43,812 nt of DNA, from the NCBI GenBank assembly GCA_027576995.1, contig JANBQC010000197.1, positions 1-43,812 on the forward strand. Reading direction: 5' to 3'. The DNA is from Dimargaris cristalligena. Lineage: Eukaryota > Kickxellomycota > Dimargaritomycetes > Dimargaritales > Dimargaritaceae. Position numbers and translations under genes: made by a program. The notes under the pieces were generated by a model. The model had not been told where the DNA came from, did not search any database, and saw only the letters and a program-made list of their open reading frames with translations. Below, in pieces: positions 22,901-33,597 of this stretch; within the stretch, counting starts at the first letter, position 1; the number at the start of each line of letters is the position of its first letter.

Positions 22901-24376
22901 TGGGCCACTTACTTAATGGAATGGGTCAACCAACCCCACATTCCCCTCCTCCGATTATATCGCTTAATTCCCGACTGCCTTACCTATCCACAGCAGCCTC
23001 CTCCTCCTCCTGCTCCCCCCGTCACCCCCATTATAGATTGGGGGCGTTTCTTAAGTGGAGCAGCCGATGGTGATTGTTATTCCCCACTGCTTATATATTT
23101 GTATTAATCGCAGCACCGCCGGGGTTGCCAGCAGACCCTTTTCATTTACGCTGCGCGATTGGACCTAGCCGCGGTACATCGGCCCCAATTACAACTTGCA
23201 TGTGCGCGCCAATTCGACCTACTCCAGTCGCGGTTCGTGGCCACTTCCTCCCCCCCTCCTCCCACGTCATGAAACCATTCACCCCCCTCCCCAGGGTGTC
23301 GAGCTGACTAAAGATAGAGAGCGAGAAAGCGACTGGGTGAGCCGAAGTGATTTCCAGCGGCGGAGTTGAAAGAAAGGGAGTGTGGGAGGTGGAGAGATAC
23401 GCGAGGTCGGTAGAACTTCAAGGAGGCACCCCAAGGTAATCGAATTGTGGAGGTGCTCGGGACAGCTGAATTCGGAACTGAATAGTTCCCCCCCCCACTT
23501 CCTCAATTGAAGGGCACAAGGGGGACTGGAATGGTTATGTTGGCCCTTGGATAAGTATAGGATCATCCCTGGGATGATGTACATCGGGCTGGTGCCGTAT
23601 GCGGGCATGTGTTATTTTTTATTCAATGTGGGTGTGGGGTGACGATAAAGGGGGTATCGGGGACACGTCGTCTTTGAGATATCTCAAGCGGGGCGCAGCG
23701 CGGAAGGGATGGGGCCGGTACTAGTCGGGCCGCTTAAAGCAGTAAGTCGCCATTCGGGTGCAGCAGCGGTAGTGATAAAATAGAGGAGGTAGGACAGATC
23801 GGGACGATAAGTGCTGATGGGATTTCCGAAGGCTTACAGCCGCTATATTCATTAGGCAGTGCGTCGTAATCTATTTCCTGGGCTGATATGCTAGAAAGTG
23901 GATTACCATAAGAGGATGACGTCCAGCGTGATTTAAGAAAAGTTGGTGGTGCCAGACCGGGTAACGGAACTAGCACCAGACACGGCAACTCCTTAACGAC
24001 ATAAGGGTTGGGGGGCTATTTCGGGCTTCCAAGGAGTCGAAAGGGGACTACTAAGGAGCGCGACCCGGCAAAGTAGCGACGAGGGCGCGCGTGAAAGGTG
24101 CACCAAGCGAGATGGATTATATAAATCCAGGGAGGATAAAGAAGGGGAATCCGAACCCGTCGTCTATAATACCCCACGGTGGCTTGGCCCCGTTCCCTTT
24201 TCCCTGTCCCGACTAGTGGTCGTACTGGAGGGGGGAGTGTGCTCCTTTAATGATACAGTCTGACACACGTACACAGTGGGTAAGATGAAGAAAGGAACCC
24301 CCCTTTTCTTATATTGGCACCCCTCCCTCCCTCTATTCCTAGAGGCGCGCGCTGGGCGGATTGCAGCGACCACCCT

Positions 24377-24392
24377 CCCCTGGGCCACCCCT
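24377..24392. promoter_or_regulatory. Two CCCCT (STRE-like) pentamers
   Basis: CCCCT at 24377-24381 and 24388-24392, just upstream of a TATA box and of an Msn2-like zinc-finger gene. CCCCT/AGGGG is the core recognised by yeast Msn2/Msn4. The pentamer is short, so chance occurrence is possible. Confidence 0.35.
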
Positions 24393-24405
24393 TTTCCCCC
24401 GCCCT

Positions 24406-24412
24406 TATAAAA
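24406..24412 (+). promoter_or_regulatory. TATA box upstream of the zinc-finger gene
   Basis: TATAAAA in a GC-rich context, about 440 bases before the first usable ATG. The leader contains pyrimidine/trinucleotide repeats (24481-24520) and a 17-codon upstream open frame starting at 24583. Confidence 0.55.
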
Positions 24413-24582
24413 CAGGCGGCTGTCCCACCACCAGCCCGGTTCTTCTTCGACTGCTGCTCATTGTATTGTCAAACCTCACTATACTTCTACTTCTACTTCT
24501 ACTATTACTACTACTACTATTTCAACTGCCTATCCTCCATTATTCTCTACTCTCTCTCAATCCTTCTTGTTCTTTGATTTCC

Positions 24583-24636
24583 ATGAGTTCTCCTGCTTTT
24601 CTATTGTATTTTCTTCGTAAATTACTCTTTCATTGA
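24583..24636 (+). promoter_or_regulatory. Upstream open reading frame in the zinc-finger gene leader
   Basis: A 17-codon ATG-to-stop frame (MSSPAFLLYFLRKLLFH) lies between the TATA box and the main start region. If transcribed it could lower translation of the factor; that is inference. Confidence 0.3.
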
Positions 24637-24844
24637 TTTATTATCAACCGTTCAATTAATTGTTCCATCACCCTATTGCCACCGCCTAATATTGCGGTGC
24701 TGGCCCTTAAAGTCCCTCTTTTCCACCCTAACCCCCCTTTTTTTACAGTGGCCTGGCCCGCCTCTTCTTCCCCCCCCTCTCTCTATATCACCTCTATATC
24801 TCACCGTCTATTATCTAGCCAGGTGTGTCAATTCCACTCTCACT

Positions 24845-25407
24845 ATGCTTCCCCCCCGCACCAATAGTATCTACCACGATGGCCTGCCGGAACAAACGGC
24901 CACCGCCGTGCNNNNNNNNNNNNNNNNNNNNNNNNNNNNNNNNNNNNNNNNNNNNNNNNNNNNNNNNNNNNNNNNNNNNNNNNNNNNNNNNNNNNNNNNN
25001 NNNNGACCGGTCCCAACGAAAAGCGGCACTGGTGCAGCCACGCCGGCTGTTCGGCCCATTTCCGGCGGCTGGAACACCTTCGGCGCCACAATCTCATCCA
25101 CACCAATGAGAAGCCCCATCGGTGCACCGTGCCCGGGTGTGATAAGCGGTTCGCGCGGCGGGACAATCTCAGTCAGCACATTGATACCCATAAGCGGCAC
25201 GTACGACACCAGTCCGTTGCCGAGGCTCCTGGATTCTCGCGGCACCCCGTACTGCTCGCACCCGCGCCCATCGTGAAGGGCAGTGGTAGTGCTGCCGTGG
25301 TCGGATCGGAAGCGGGGATAACTACTACTACCACTACTATTACTCCTCCTTCTACCGCCACCACTACCAACGCCAATCCTACCTTCCCCACCCCATCCAC
25401 CTCCTAA
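24845..25407 (+). CDS. Msn2-like C2H2 zinc-finger transcription factor, 5' part unresolved because of a gap
   Basis: After the gap, the frame from 25006 to the stop at 25405-25407 encodes two tandem C2H2 fingers: CSHAGC...HNLIH and CTVPGC...HIDTH, then HKRH and a Thr/Pro-rich tail. Helix positions -1/2/3/6 are R-E-H-R ([10 protein letters not shown]) and R-D-N-Q ([10 protein letters not shown]). These match the Msn2/Msn4 type, which binds AGGGG stress-response elements. Both fingers have C-x4-C rather than Msn2's C-x2-C. The N run (24912-25004) breaks the frame: ATGs at 24845 and 24879 are both out of phase with the fingers across 93 N. Either an intron lies in the gap or its length is wrong, so the start given is only the earliest plausible one. 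Unlike Msn2, the visible protein is short. Confidence 0.75.
24912..25004. other. Assembly gap (93 N) in the zinc-finger gene
   Basis: Run of 93 N immediately 5' of the zinc fingers. The upstream ATG frames and the finger frame disagree across it. Confidence 0.97.
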
Positions 25408-27313
25408 ATAGTCATCAGACCATTCGGATGATGGGGGTCTCTAAGTGTGGGTGTGTGAGGGTTACTTAATTGGGGTTGATTGCCGCCCCCCATTGTCCTT
25501 CCTGCTTAAATGAGACTGACTCGGTTGGCTTACACTATTATTACCCATATATCCCCCCCTCTCTCTCTCTCTAGGTCCCTGTTCCTTTTTCCCTTCCTTT
25601 TCTTCTCTGCTTACCTTCTGTGCAGGTTTGCACCTGTAGTTTTAGATTCCCTACTAATCGGTTATTTATTAGCCAAACTCATATTCCATACCCCTTCTTA
25701 CCTTGCTAGTCTCCCCCTATTTCTTTTCCTTTAATTACTATTAACCGTCCCTCTATTCGCATATTTATATCCCCGTAATTTGGTTCTGAATTTCTTTCAT
25801 TTGCACTCCCCCTCCCCCCTGCGATCCTTTCTTTTCCTATGCTATCACTGTAATGTATTCATATCTAATTTATCCCCCCTCCTCCTCCCCCTCCCTACTT
25901 TTGGCTCTCCTCTTATCTATGACTTACTAGAGATCTGATGATCAGTAATAGGACTTGGTGACCGTGGATCTCGTGGTTGCCTCTTTACCTATAATTGAAG
26001 AGTGGCCTATTTAACATACTGATTAAACCTGGTTGTTTGTCGCGCTATCCTTTGGCGTACGGTACTAAATGATGTAGCCCCCTAGTTAGAATGGGCTGCG
26101 CGTGTTTTATAAATTATGAAATTCCGACTTACCAATGATTAAATTCGAAGGCAAATTGTGGCTATAGCATACGGGTGATACATGTCCCCGTTTATGTGGC
26201 TAGTCCTATTAACCGAGGTCATTGGGAATCACCCTAAGAATCGGGCCTAAATGGATGTAAGCGAGTATCCGTGTACAGTTGATAAGGGGTCATCCCCAGC
26301 CGGTTGTTCGGCGTTTCTCTGTACAACTGTTTCCAGAATGTATTTTCCCATCGGTTGGGCGATTTTGAATTTAGCCTAAACAGTGCTTTCCATCTGAAAT
26401 CTAGTTTACTAGAGGTGGAGCATATAGCAGCCGTATATAATTATTCAATAAAAATGGTCGGGTAAGAGTAGATGGGAAATGCATTTTTAACGTGTAAACT
26501 TTGGCTTAACAAATTGGGGGTTCATTGCACAGTTGGACCAAGTTTCGCCCATAATTAATCACAACCCCTACTTCAACAAGCTGATTTGTTCACAGCTGCC
26601 ATTGGTGGGCCGAGGAGAGTTCGTGTCGAGCCATTAAGTACTAATGGCTGAGTGGCATTCGGCTCCATTACAATAATCGAAGACAAAGTAAACCATATAC
26701 GTAGAGGCTGGATGTTAGTGGAGGGTAGTGAATGAAGCCGGCAACAGCATAACATATGAAGCTATGAAATAAAAGTGGCTGTAGCCATAACAGAAGTTAT
26801 TATTTTTGCAACTCCTCCCCATTTGTAAGAATCCAATGCCGAGTTGGGAGGCTATATTTACTTATAGGCAATATTATTCAACGCGTCCATAGCTTATGCA
26901 CCGCCCTGGTTTCTACTCTCTGGATGCTCCCCAGTCTAACGAGTCTTCAGTTAACCCATCAGTAGAAATAATTAAGCGTGTTAGGATATTCAGGGCATTT
27001 CATAATTTTACCCATGTCATGCTTTGTTTGACCCTCGAATTTTGAAATATCCCTTTCATTAGGTCCTATTCAAGATTTGGCAACCAAGTGACTCCTAGCC
27101 CCCATTTAATATTCAGATGTGTAATCCTATAGCCCAGTATTCACTTTCCTAGTTAATAGTTAACATTATTCGTACCATCGGGGACTTGTGAAAATAGGTC
27201 ATATCAAATAGCTACAGTTGCGGGTTTTTAAACCTATACGTGAAAATATAAATTCTCTACGGCGCAGGTACTCAATTAAGAATGTGCTGATCAATTTTGT
27301 CAGCACTAGACAC

Positions 27314-27526
27314 CTCGCCGCTTTACGGGCCAATTATCCCTAGTTTGTAAGGCGAGCGATGGAACAACGTCGGTTGGTTAGGGATGCATGGACTTGCCTA
27401 AGGTTACAAAATGCGGATAACCTGTTCCGCCCAGAAGGGTTTTTTTCCTTCTACAGCCGGGTGGAACGGGCTCCCGTCTGAAGGGTCCACACTGCCCTGA
27501 TTAGTTCGGCGAGCCTTCCGAATCAG
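27314..27526. ncRNA. Candidate structured non-coding RNA (five consecutive stem-loops)
   Basis: Hairpin 1: 27314-27319 with 27351-27356, continued by 27323-27326 with 27347-27350 and 27327-27329 with 27338-27340. Hairpin 2: 27401-27406 with 27418-27423. Hairpin 3: 27424-27432 with 27459-27467 (9 bp, one G-U) stacked on 27433-27438 with 27447-27452 (6 bp, loop GTTTTTTT). A short CGGG/CCCG stem follows. Hairpin 5: 27497-27502 with 27521-27526 plus 27507-27509 with 27518-27520. Hairpins 2 and 3 abut without a spacer. No match to U snRNA, SRP, RNase P/MRP, 5S or tRNA was recognised. The strand is undecided; G-U pairing in hairpin 3 mildly favours plus. Confidence 0.4.
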
Positions 27527-28707
27527 CGATTCATTGCGAATCCCTTAAAGGGGCTTCTCTGTGAGACGGTCGCCAAAGAGGGTCCCACATACCAGTGCAG
27601 TGGATACAGGTGTGTGTGGCAATCAATTCTAACCAGTATGAGGGTAACGGGCACAATGGACAACCTCCCCTCCTTTCCCCCGACCCACCCAAGCAAAGCG
27701 GTTCAGTCGGGAGCCTGGAATTCGTTACTATATAACTTAGAAACCCAGAAAAAATAGGCCGAGAGTGGGTCAATTCGTGTTTTGGCATTCCCATTACAGT
27801 ATATTTTAGCGGGCAGTGTTCGGCTTATGAATGCAAGACTACAAACCACCGAAGGCACTCTCCCCTCCCCATGTATCCACATAGCGGGATGGTAGAGCTA
27901 TTATTATGTGGTCGATACCAGACTGAGGGTCCCACTGGGTCGTCGATTAGATACGAGTTGCTAGTACCAAGTAATGAACCTATGTACCGTTCATTCCAAC
28001 CCACAGTCATTATTACAGTCCCACCTTTTTCAGACTGAAGAAACTATTACTTTGTACTATGCGATCATATTACAATGGGCTTTATCCGGACATGATGCAT
28101 AGCAATGTCACATTGCAAAGCACTTATCAGTCGACTGGCTGTATTTTTGTCTTCGTTACAAACCCGTAGGCCAGTTTTACCACCAGTCCTCCTTGGGCAA
28201 GAGTCCTTGCAATGAGATGCATTATTGACAGGCTCTTTGTAAGTATCTCTCACCTCCCCGTGGCTTCTCATTACATCGGTTGGCGCCGATTTCTGGACCA
28301 CTAGAATATAAAACGAGTAGTAGTGGCAGTAGTAGAGGTGGACATATGTACGAACAAGTATGACTGGCTATACCAAATGCAACCGTAATAGAGAATGTGA
28401 ATGCCAGGAGCGATGGGAAGGAAAAGGGGAGAGAAGCGACATTTAATCTAGAGTCAATCATACCAACGATGCTAACCCCATGCAATACCGATAGTGTACC
28501 ACACCACCCACCCATACGTGGTAGTGTCCCCTCTCTACTTCTTAGCAGCCCTGTATTCGATCACCTAAAGAGATAATATATTGGGTAACAAAGCACACGG
28601 AACTATGAGGCTACCGGTTGCATCGCAGGGTAATGGGGGCGCGTGTCATTGGAGTAGTGCGACCCTGCATTTTACGAGCCCCTGATCCTAATCCTGGCTA
28701 ACCCTCT

Positions 28708-28732
28708 TTCTCTCTCTCTCTCTCTCTCTCTC
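28708..28732. repeat. CT dinucleotide microsatellite
   Basis: Uninterrupted CT repeat of about 25 bases in the spacer upstream of the forkhead gene. Confidence 0.85.
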
Positions 28733-29616
28733 CCGTTCTCTCGCCCACTGGGTACAGAATTTATAGTATAAAGGGTTTTTTATTCATACATGTATACGTT
28801 ACTATTCTAGGCACACTAGACATTTACCTGTGTAGTTATGTATGAGACCGTGAGGCCGCTATGTATAAGGGAAAGGGTATTTAACCTAGCCATTCCCCAG
28901 CCATCCCCCTAGCTTACGCAGCCGGCTCGCCACGACCAACTAACCCCCCCTCTCTCCCCTTCCCATTGCTTCATTTCACTCTCATCCATATCCCTCTCTC
29001 AATAATTATTCCCGTGTTTAGACTTTTATGGCTAGCTGATATAGTCACAAATTATCCCCTTTAATGATTTCTTTTGGTTGTTGGCTCCCCCTCGCTCTTT
29101 AACGTTTTGTAGAATTGCTTCTTTATATTATTCAGCAAGTAAAATCGACCCACATTTCTTTTTTTCTTGAACATCGCATGGTTCATCGCACCCGCCTTAC
29201 TCCACCTCCCGTACCAGGAACTTATTAATTCATTTTATCCTGTCATAAGCTTGCTGATTGCTTTAGCGCGGTATTTCATCCTTCTCATTTCACGACTACA
29301 CCCCCACCTTTTACGAACACCATTTATAATATAGAAGATTGTTATTCCTCCCAAGCAAGATTTCCTCCGACTGCAGTCACTAATTACCGCTATTAACATT
29401 TTCCATTTTCCTTCAATTACTCTGCTAATCTATCTATTTATTTCGTTGCCGAACTCGTATCTGACAGCATTTGTCACCTGGTTTCCCCTTAACTTTCTTC
29501 GTTATCATTCATTTTGTAGACTGGCTCTTCCATCTCCTGTCCACTGAACCAGTGTCAACCTTGATTCCCTGCCATCCCCTTCCCCTGTCTGATTTCTCTC
29601 ACTTGTAATTAGGATT

Positions 29617-29624
29617 TATATAAG
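29617..29624 (+). promoter_or_regulatory. TATA box, forkhead gene
   Basis: TATATAAG, about 295 bases upstream of the forkhead start codon, within the pyrimidine-rich upstream region. Confidence 0.45.
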
Positions 29625-29918
29625 GGTATCTCTCCCAACTCCTGAATTCCATTACATTTTAACGTGATATTAACCCCTGTCACGCCGTCCGAATTGGGAT
29701 AGCTTAAATTGTGCAGCGCTAGTGGAATCCGTCCTGAATTCAGCTTTGTTGACTACTCGCAGTGACTTTATTATAACTGCTCACTGGTCCCACTACCGAT
29801 TAATTTAACCACCTGCAGATTGTGTATATTGCCTCGAGGTTCGTCAACCATTTACGGTCCCTCAATCACTCTCTCGTTTCCCCTATCACCAAACACTAGG
29901 TTAAGAGCGGTAGACAAT

Positions 29919-32024
29919 ATGACCTCGGATCCTCGCATCCTAATAAATCCAGCGATGATTAATTTCGTCAAGGCCATTCCCTCCTTGAGCCCGGATACTT
30001 ACCCCACAGCCCGAAGTCCCGCACCCCCGAGTGGCCGTAGTAATAGTAATTGTAGTAGTAGTAGCAATAGTACTACCCCTATTCGAATGGCTAGTGACAC
30101 TCGGTCCGTATTATCCCATCCGTGTCCCAGTCCCCAGCCTCTCGCCACCACCTCATTCGGCGGGAATTATTCAGTCACCATGGACTGCAGACGTGCCCCA
30201 CTGTCGCTCTCCTGCACGGCCGACTATCAGGCCGGTTTCTGGAGTCCCATTTCAGCCGAGCGTCCCCTACCTCCCCTCTCCCATGAATCGAGCCAGTTGG
30301 CCCAGTCCCCCACGGTAGTTGTCCCCAAACCCCTCTCCACCCGCTCGGCTTCCTTTCACCCCACTACCCCCATGGGAGGTGGTGGCGGTGGTTCAGCCCG
30401 GAACAGTAGCAACAGCAGTACGCCTGGTTCGCCGTACCCCTATGCGGTGCCTCCGTTCAAGTCCTTCACTCCTGACCTGCGCTCAACTCGTCATTCGGCT
30501 ACGGCCCCCGGTGCATACTGGTCGCCGCTGACCCCCATGGGGGGCCCTATGTACACCCAAAGTCCCTGTGGAGGGGGTTCAGCTACCCCCAGTCAGAAAC
30601 GCAATCGGCTCACAGCCTTCACCCCAAACCACCCTCAGCCCCACTCCCACTCCCACCCGGGTGACCATGGCGGAGGGTTTTCCCCGCTCAGTCGGCCGGC
30701 TGGCACGACCCTCGTCCCCCCCACCTACCCTTACGATTATTTGCCGGGACCTGGGCCATTGCTCCATGATTCCCCACTGGCAGTACGTGTGCGCGGGTGC
30801 GGAGGGCCCCCTCCCACCATGAGTCCATCGGGCCCCGGGGGAGGAGGTTCCCTAACTCCCGTTACCGCGCCGCATACGCCCCACAAATCCCCTCCTCCCC
30901 TAGGTAGCGCGTCAGCGGCTACGGGTAAATTGGAGAAACCCCGGGAAACGTACTCCACACTAATTGCCCGGGCCATCCTGGCTAGTCCCGGTCGCATGGC
31001 CCGTCTGAGTACCATTTATCGGTGGATCAGCGACCACTACCCGTATTTCCAGACCAAGGAAAGTCAGGGCTGGCAAAATTCGGTGCGCCACAACTTGTCG
31101 CTAAACAAGAGTTTTATCCGTATCCCCGCTGATCATTTCAGTAATGGCGGAGGTAAGGGTGACTACTGGACCATCCATTCGGCCCATCTGGAGAAGTTTA
31201 GCCATTTACTCCCCGGCAACGCTCATAATGCCTTGGTTCCCCCTCGCCCGCTCGTGGCTTACCACGGTGGGATGGAACTGACGCCCAAGTATAAGTCAGC
31301 CTACCCGGGGTACGTTTTCCCCATTTCCCCCGGGTATCTGTCCACCCCGGGTGGTGGTATGCCCCCTCCGCTGGGTCGGCCGTCCATGGCCGATTCGTAC
31401 GCCCGTTTTCTAAATGGCAATGGCAGTGGTGGCGGTAGTGTAGGGGGAAGTCCATTACCGTCCATGGTCGGACCCCTGCCGTCGCTCACTCTGCCTCCCA
31501 TGAGCGGCGGCAGTCCGTCGCTGAATCGTCGGCATTACCGGTCCCCTCGGTTCTTTAACTCGGCCGCTTCGGGCGAGACTAACCCGGCGGGCAGTTGTCC
31601 CACCTTGCCTTACACTATGGATGCTATGGCTACACCAACGAAAACTCACCCGGGTCTTAGCCATGGTGTGCGGCGCTTCCAGCTACACACCCCACCGGCC
31701 ATGCCCTCACTCAAAGAGACCCTTCCACTTTCCCCCACTGGGTCGATTCGGAGTAATCCCGAAACAGTGATATCCGATACTTCCGACGACTGGTCGGAGC
31801 ACCAAAGCCTGTGCAAACGGGCTAAAGTAGACCACCACCATACGAGTGACGACGAGACTGATTCCAACTTCGTATCGCCCACCCTCAAGGGATCTCAGCT
31901 ACCCACGTCCCAGGGCGATCTTCTGACCTATAATTCGGTCCGTTCGGAGGAGTTCACCCGTCGTACCCCATCATCACCGCCAGCGCATTCCTCTGTATTG
32001 GACATAAAAAATCTACTCAATTAA
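29919..32024 (+). CDS. Forkhead (winged-helix) transcription factor
   Basis: Single exon of 701 residues from the ATG at 29919; upstream in-frame codons lack a usable ATG. The forkhead domain spans about 339-430: KPRETYSTLIARAILASP, LSTIYRWISDHYPYF, the recognition helix GWQNSVRHNLSLNKSFI, then GKGDYWTI. The recognition helix carries the invariant N and H of the family. No FHA domain is visible, so it resembles the Sep1/Hcm1 class rather than Fkh1/Fkh2; this is inference from domain content. Both flanks are Ser/Pro/Gly-rich and probably disordered, with an Asn/Ser run encoded by an AGT/AAT repeat near 30040. The far C-terminus ends LDIKNLLN, a short hydrophobic motif of a kind common at ends of fungal regulators. 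AATAAA is at 32124-32129. Target genes cannot be inferred. Confidence 0.93.
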   Translation: MTSDPRILINPAMINFVKAIPSLSPDTYPTARSPAPPSGRSNSNCSSSSNSTTPIRMASDTRSVLSHPCPSPQPLATTSFGGNYSVTMDCRRAPLSLSCTADYQAGFWSPISAERPLPPLSHESSQLAQSPTVVVPKPLSTRSASFHPTTPMGGGGGGSARNSSNSSTPGSPYPYAVPPFKSFTPDLRSTRHSATAPGAYWSPLTPMGGPMYTQSPCGGGSATPSQKRNRLTAFTPNHPQPHSHSHPGDHGGGFSPLSRPAGTTLVPPTYPYDYLPGPGPLLHDSPLAVRVRGCGGPPPTMSPSGPGGGGSLTPVTAPHTPHKSPPPLGSASAATGKLEKPRETYSTLIARAILASPGRMARLSTIYRWISDHYPYFQTKESQGWQNSVRHNLSLNKSFIRIPADHFSNGGGKGDYWTIHSAHLEKFSHLLPGNAHNALVPPRPLVAYHGGMELTPKYKSAYPGYVFPISPGYLSTPGGGMPPPLGRPSMADSYARFLNGNGSGGGSVGGSPLPSMVGPLPSLTLPPMSGGSPSLNRRHYRSPRFFNSAASGETNPAGSCPTLPYTMDAMATPTKTHPGLSHGVRRFQLHTPPAMPSLKETLPLSPTGSIRSNPETVISDTSDDWSEHQSLCKRAKVDHHHTSDDETDSNFVSPTLKGSQLPTSQGDLLTYNSVRSEEFTRRTPSSPPAHSSVLDIKNLLN

Positions 32025-32742
32025 AAAACAGGGCTTTTTGACAGTCGACCTGGTATACGACTCTAGCGGTTGGTTACTATTAAATTAGTTTTGTTGTTCG
32101 GTTTTTAGTTCTGAAGCATATTTAATAAACACCAAGCCCCGTCTTTTTGATTTTAATGATCTATAGTAAATGAGGTGCTGACCAGTCAACGCCATGAGGG
32201 CCTTACCCTACCCACCCACCATGATCAGCCGGATTTGGGATAGATGAGCATCAATCACAGTCATCTGGGGGGTATGGTAGAGAAGTTCCAATATAGGCCA
32301 AGGTTCAATATAACTTTGTTTACCTCCTGGTGGGGGGAGGAAGAGTAATTAATCTAACCTTACACATGCTCCCAGCCAACATCCCTTGGGTCGCTTTACC
32401 CGTACTGTCACTGTGAGTGAACACAAAGGGAAGCCGTGAAGGATACCCCCCATGTTGACCTCATCTTTCAGTGTAGCTAGATTTCATTCGTTTCCCTATT
32501 TACTTTTACCATCCACCTTGCGCGATCGTTGGCCAGTATTCTTCGCTAGACACGCCCATACTCTTGCGGCAACTTCCGCCACCTTGTCGAACCATCCCCG
32601 TTGCTAGTTTATTCTCCACTTTACCATTACCAATAGGATTCTCCTACGGTAAACACCCGTGGTCACTCGCGTGCCGCTTTCCAACTCTCGTCCGTAGCCC
32701 AAGTAGATCCAGCGCCGTTTGTTGGTTTTAAAAGTCCGCAAT
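32025..32742. other. Spacer between forkhead and LAMTOR1-like genes
   Basis: It holds the forkhead AATAAA (32124-32129) and presumed promoter sequence of the next gene. No open frame with a recognisable product was seen. Confidence 0.5.
32124..32129 (+). terminator. Polyadenylation signal, forkhead gene
   Basis: AATAAA 100 bases after the stop codon. Confidence 0.5.
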
Positions 32743-33597
32743 ATGGGCTGTTGCTATAGCCACGAGTCCGGCGACGACGACTCGGTAGGTTAGCCATTTC
32801 AGAATTCGGGCTTTGTCCACTACCCACTTATACCTATAGAATATAGCCCAGTTTCGAGTTGCGCCTACCTATATGCTCACCTAATCCCTCCCAATTTCCC
32901 CCTTTCTGTTTTGCTGTTCACCCCCCCCCCTGGTCAGGCCGCCGCATCGCCTTTGTTGGGCGATCGCGAAGTTCCCTCCTACACCCAGGAACCCCAACTA
33001 CCATCCAATCCTAGTTCGGACACACTAACCCGCCAGGCCCAGGATGATAGCGAGTACCAGCGCCACATTGTGAGCAAGACCGAACATGAGCTGATCCAGG
33101 CTACTCCATTTACCCAATATAACCCCAAGAGTAGTGCGGACATCAACCACCAGGCGGCCGTCTACCGTGAACTCATGAAGCAGTACGACCCCGAAGAAGA
33201 CCCACGGCCCCGCGAGTCCATTGACCTGGCCGAGCATAGTGTGCCCAGTCGCACAGCCCGCCCCGCCCCGCCGCCGGAGGGTCGGCCGCGCACCCAGACT
33301 GCCGTAGGCGACCCCTCACCGGCCACTGTGGTACCGCGCCCGGGGGTCGCCGGCAGCGGCTCCCCTAGTCGTCGACCCCGGAGCTACGGGGGCCGAGGCC
33401 GTTTCCCGAGTCTATCCCTGTCGGCTACCCCCACCGTATGTGACCCCCGAACGCTGTTTGCGGAGGGCATCGTGCGGGATGACGACCGTCGGTTGATTAT
33501 GCAGACTATGGATGCGCTGGAAACGGCCCTCCAGCAGGACCAAATTCAATTCGTCGGCAAGGTCGTCGTGCCCCTAACTTGGCAAACCAGCCCTTAA
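32743..33597 (+). CDS. LAMTOR1: LAMTOR1/p18-like Ragulator (EGO complex) membrane anchor, two exons
   Basis: Exon 1 (32743-32784) encodes only 14 residues, MGCCYSHESGDDDS. Exon 2 (32938-33597) adds 219, for 233 in total; both junctions are phase 0 (GTAGGT...CAG). LAMTOR1 holds Ragulator and the Rag GTPases on the lysosome or vacuole so that TORC1 can respond to nutrients. Support: MGCC gives Gly2 for myristoylation and Cys3/Cys4 for palmitoylation, and MGCCYS matches the animal protein. An acidic stretch and a dileucine (SPLLGDRE, L20-L21) follow as in p18. SEYQRHIVSKTEHELIQATP resembles the central p18 helix. The C-terminal helix and strand (IMQTMDALETALQQDQIQFV, then VPLTW) resemble the p18 end. 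The fungal protein is longer than human (161) because of a Pro/Arg-rich low-complexity insert at about 125-180. The first exon is too short for simple ORF calling. Confidence 0.8.

Larger units (their letters stand above)
14695..24404. other. 9.7-kb stretch without a supportable protein gene
   Basis: Short open frames occur on both strands, but none has a recognisable domain or natural composition. Contents seen: AATAAA at 15201-15206; one copy of a 73-bp dispersed repeat (16184-16256); a GA microsatellite (16980-16995); a perfect 6-bp hairpin (17298-17303 with 17307-17312); GT-rich and GA-rich tracts near 18345-18375 and 19225-19262; a 17-base dyad (23562-23578). Purine- or pyrimidine-rich tracts are common. 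It could hold regulatory DNA, non-coding RNAs or decayed elements. Confidence 0.5.
25408..29918. other. 4.5-kb stretch between the two transcription-factor genes
   Basis: No protein gene is supported. CT tracts lie at 25559-25574 and about 28708-28732. A cluster of strong stem-loops lies at 27314-27526 (listed separately). The last ~1 kb is AT- and pyrimidine-rich with a TATATAAG at 29617-29624, probably the forkhead promoter and leader. Confidence 0.5.
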
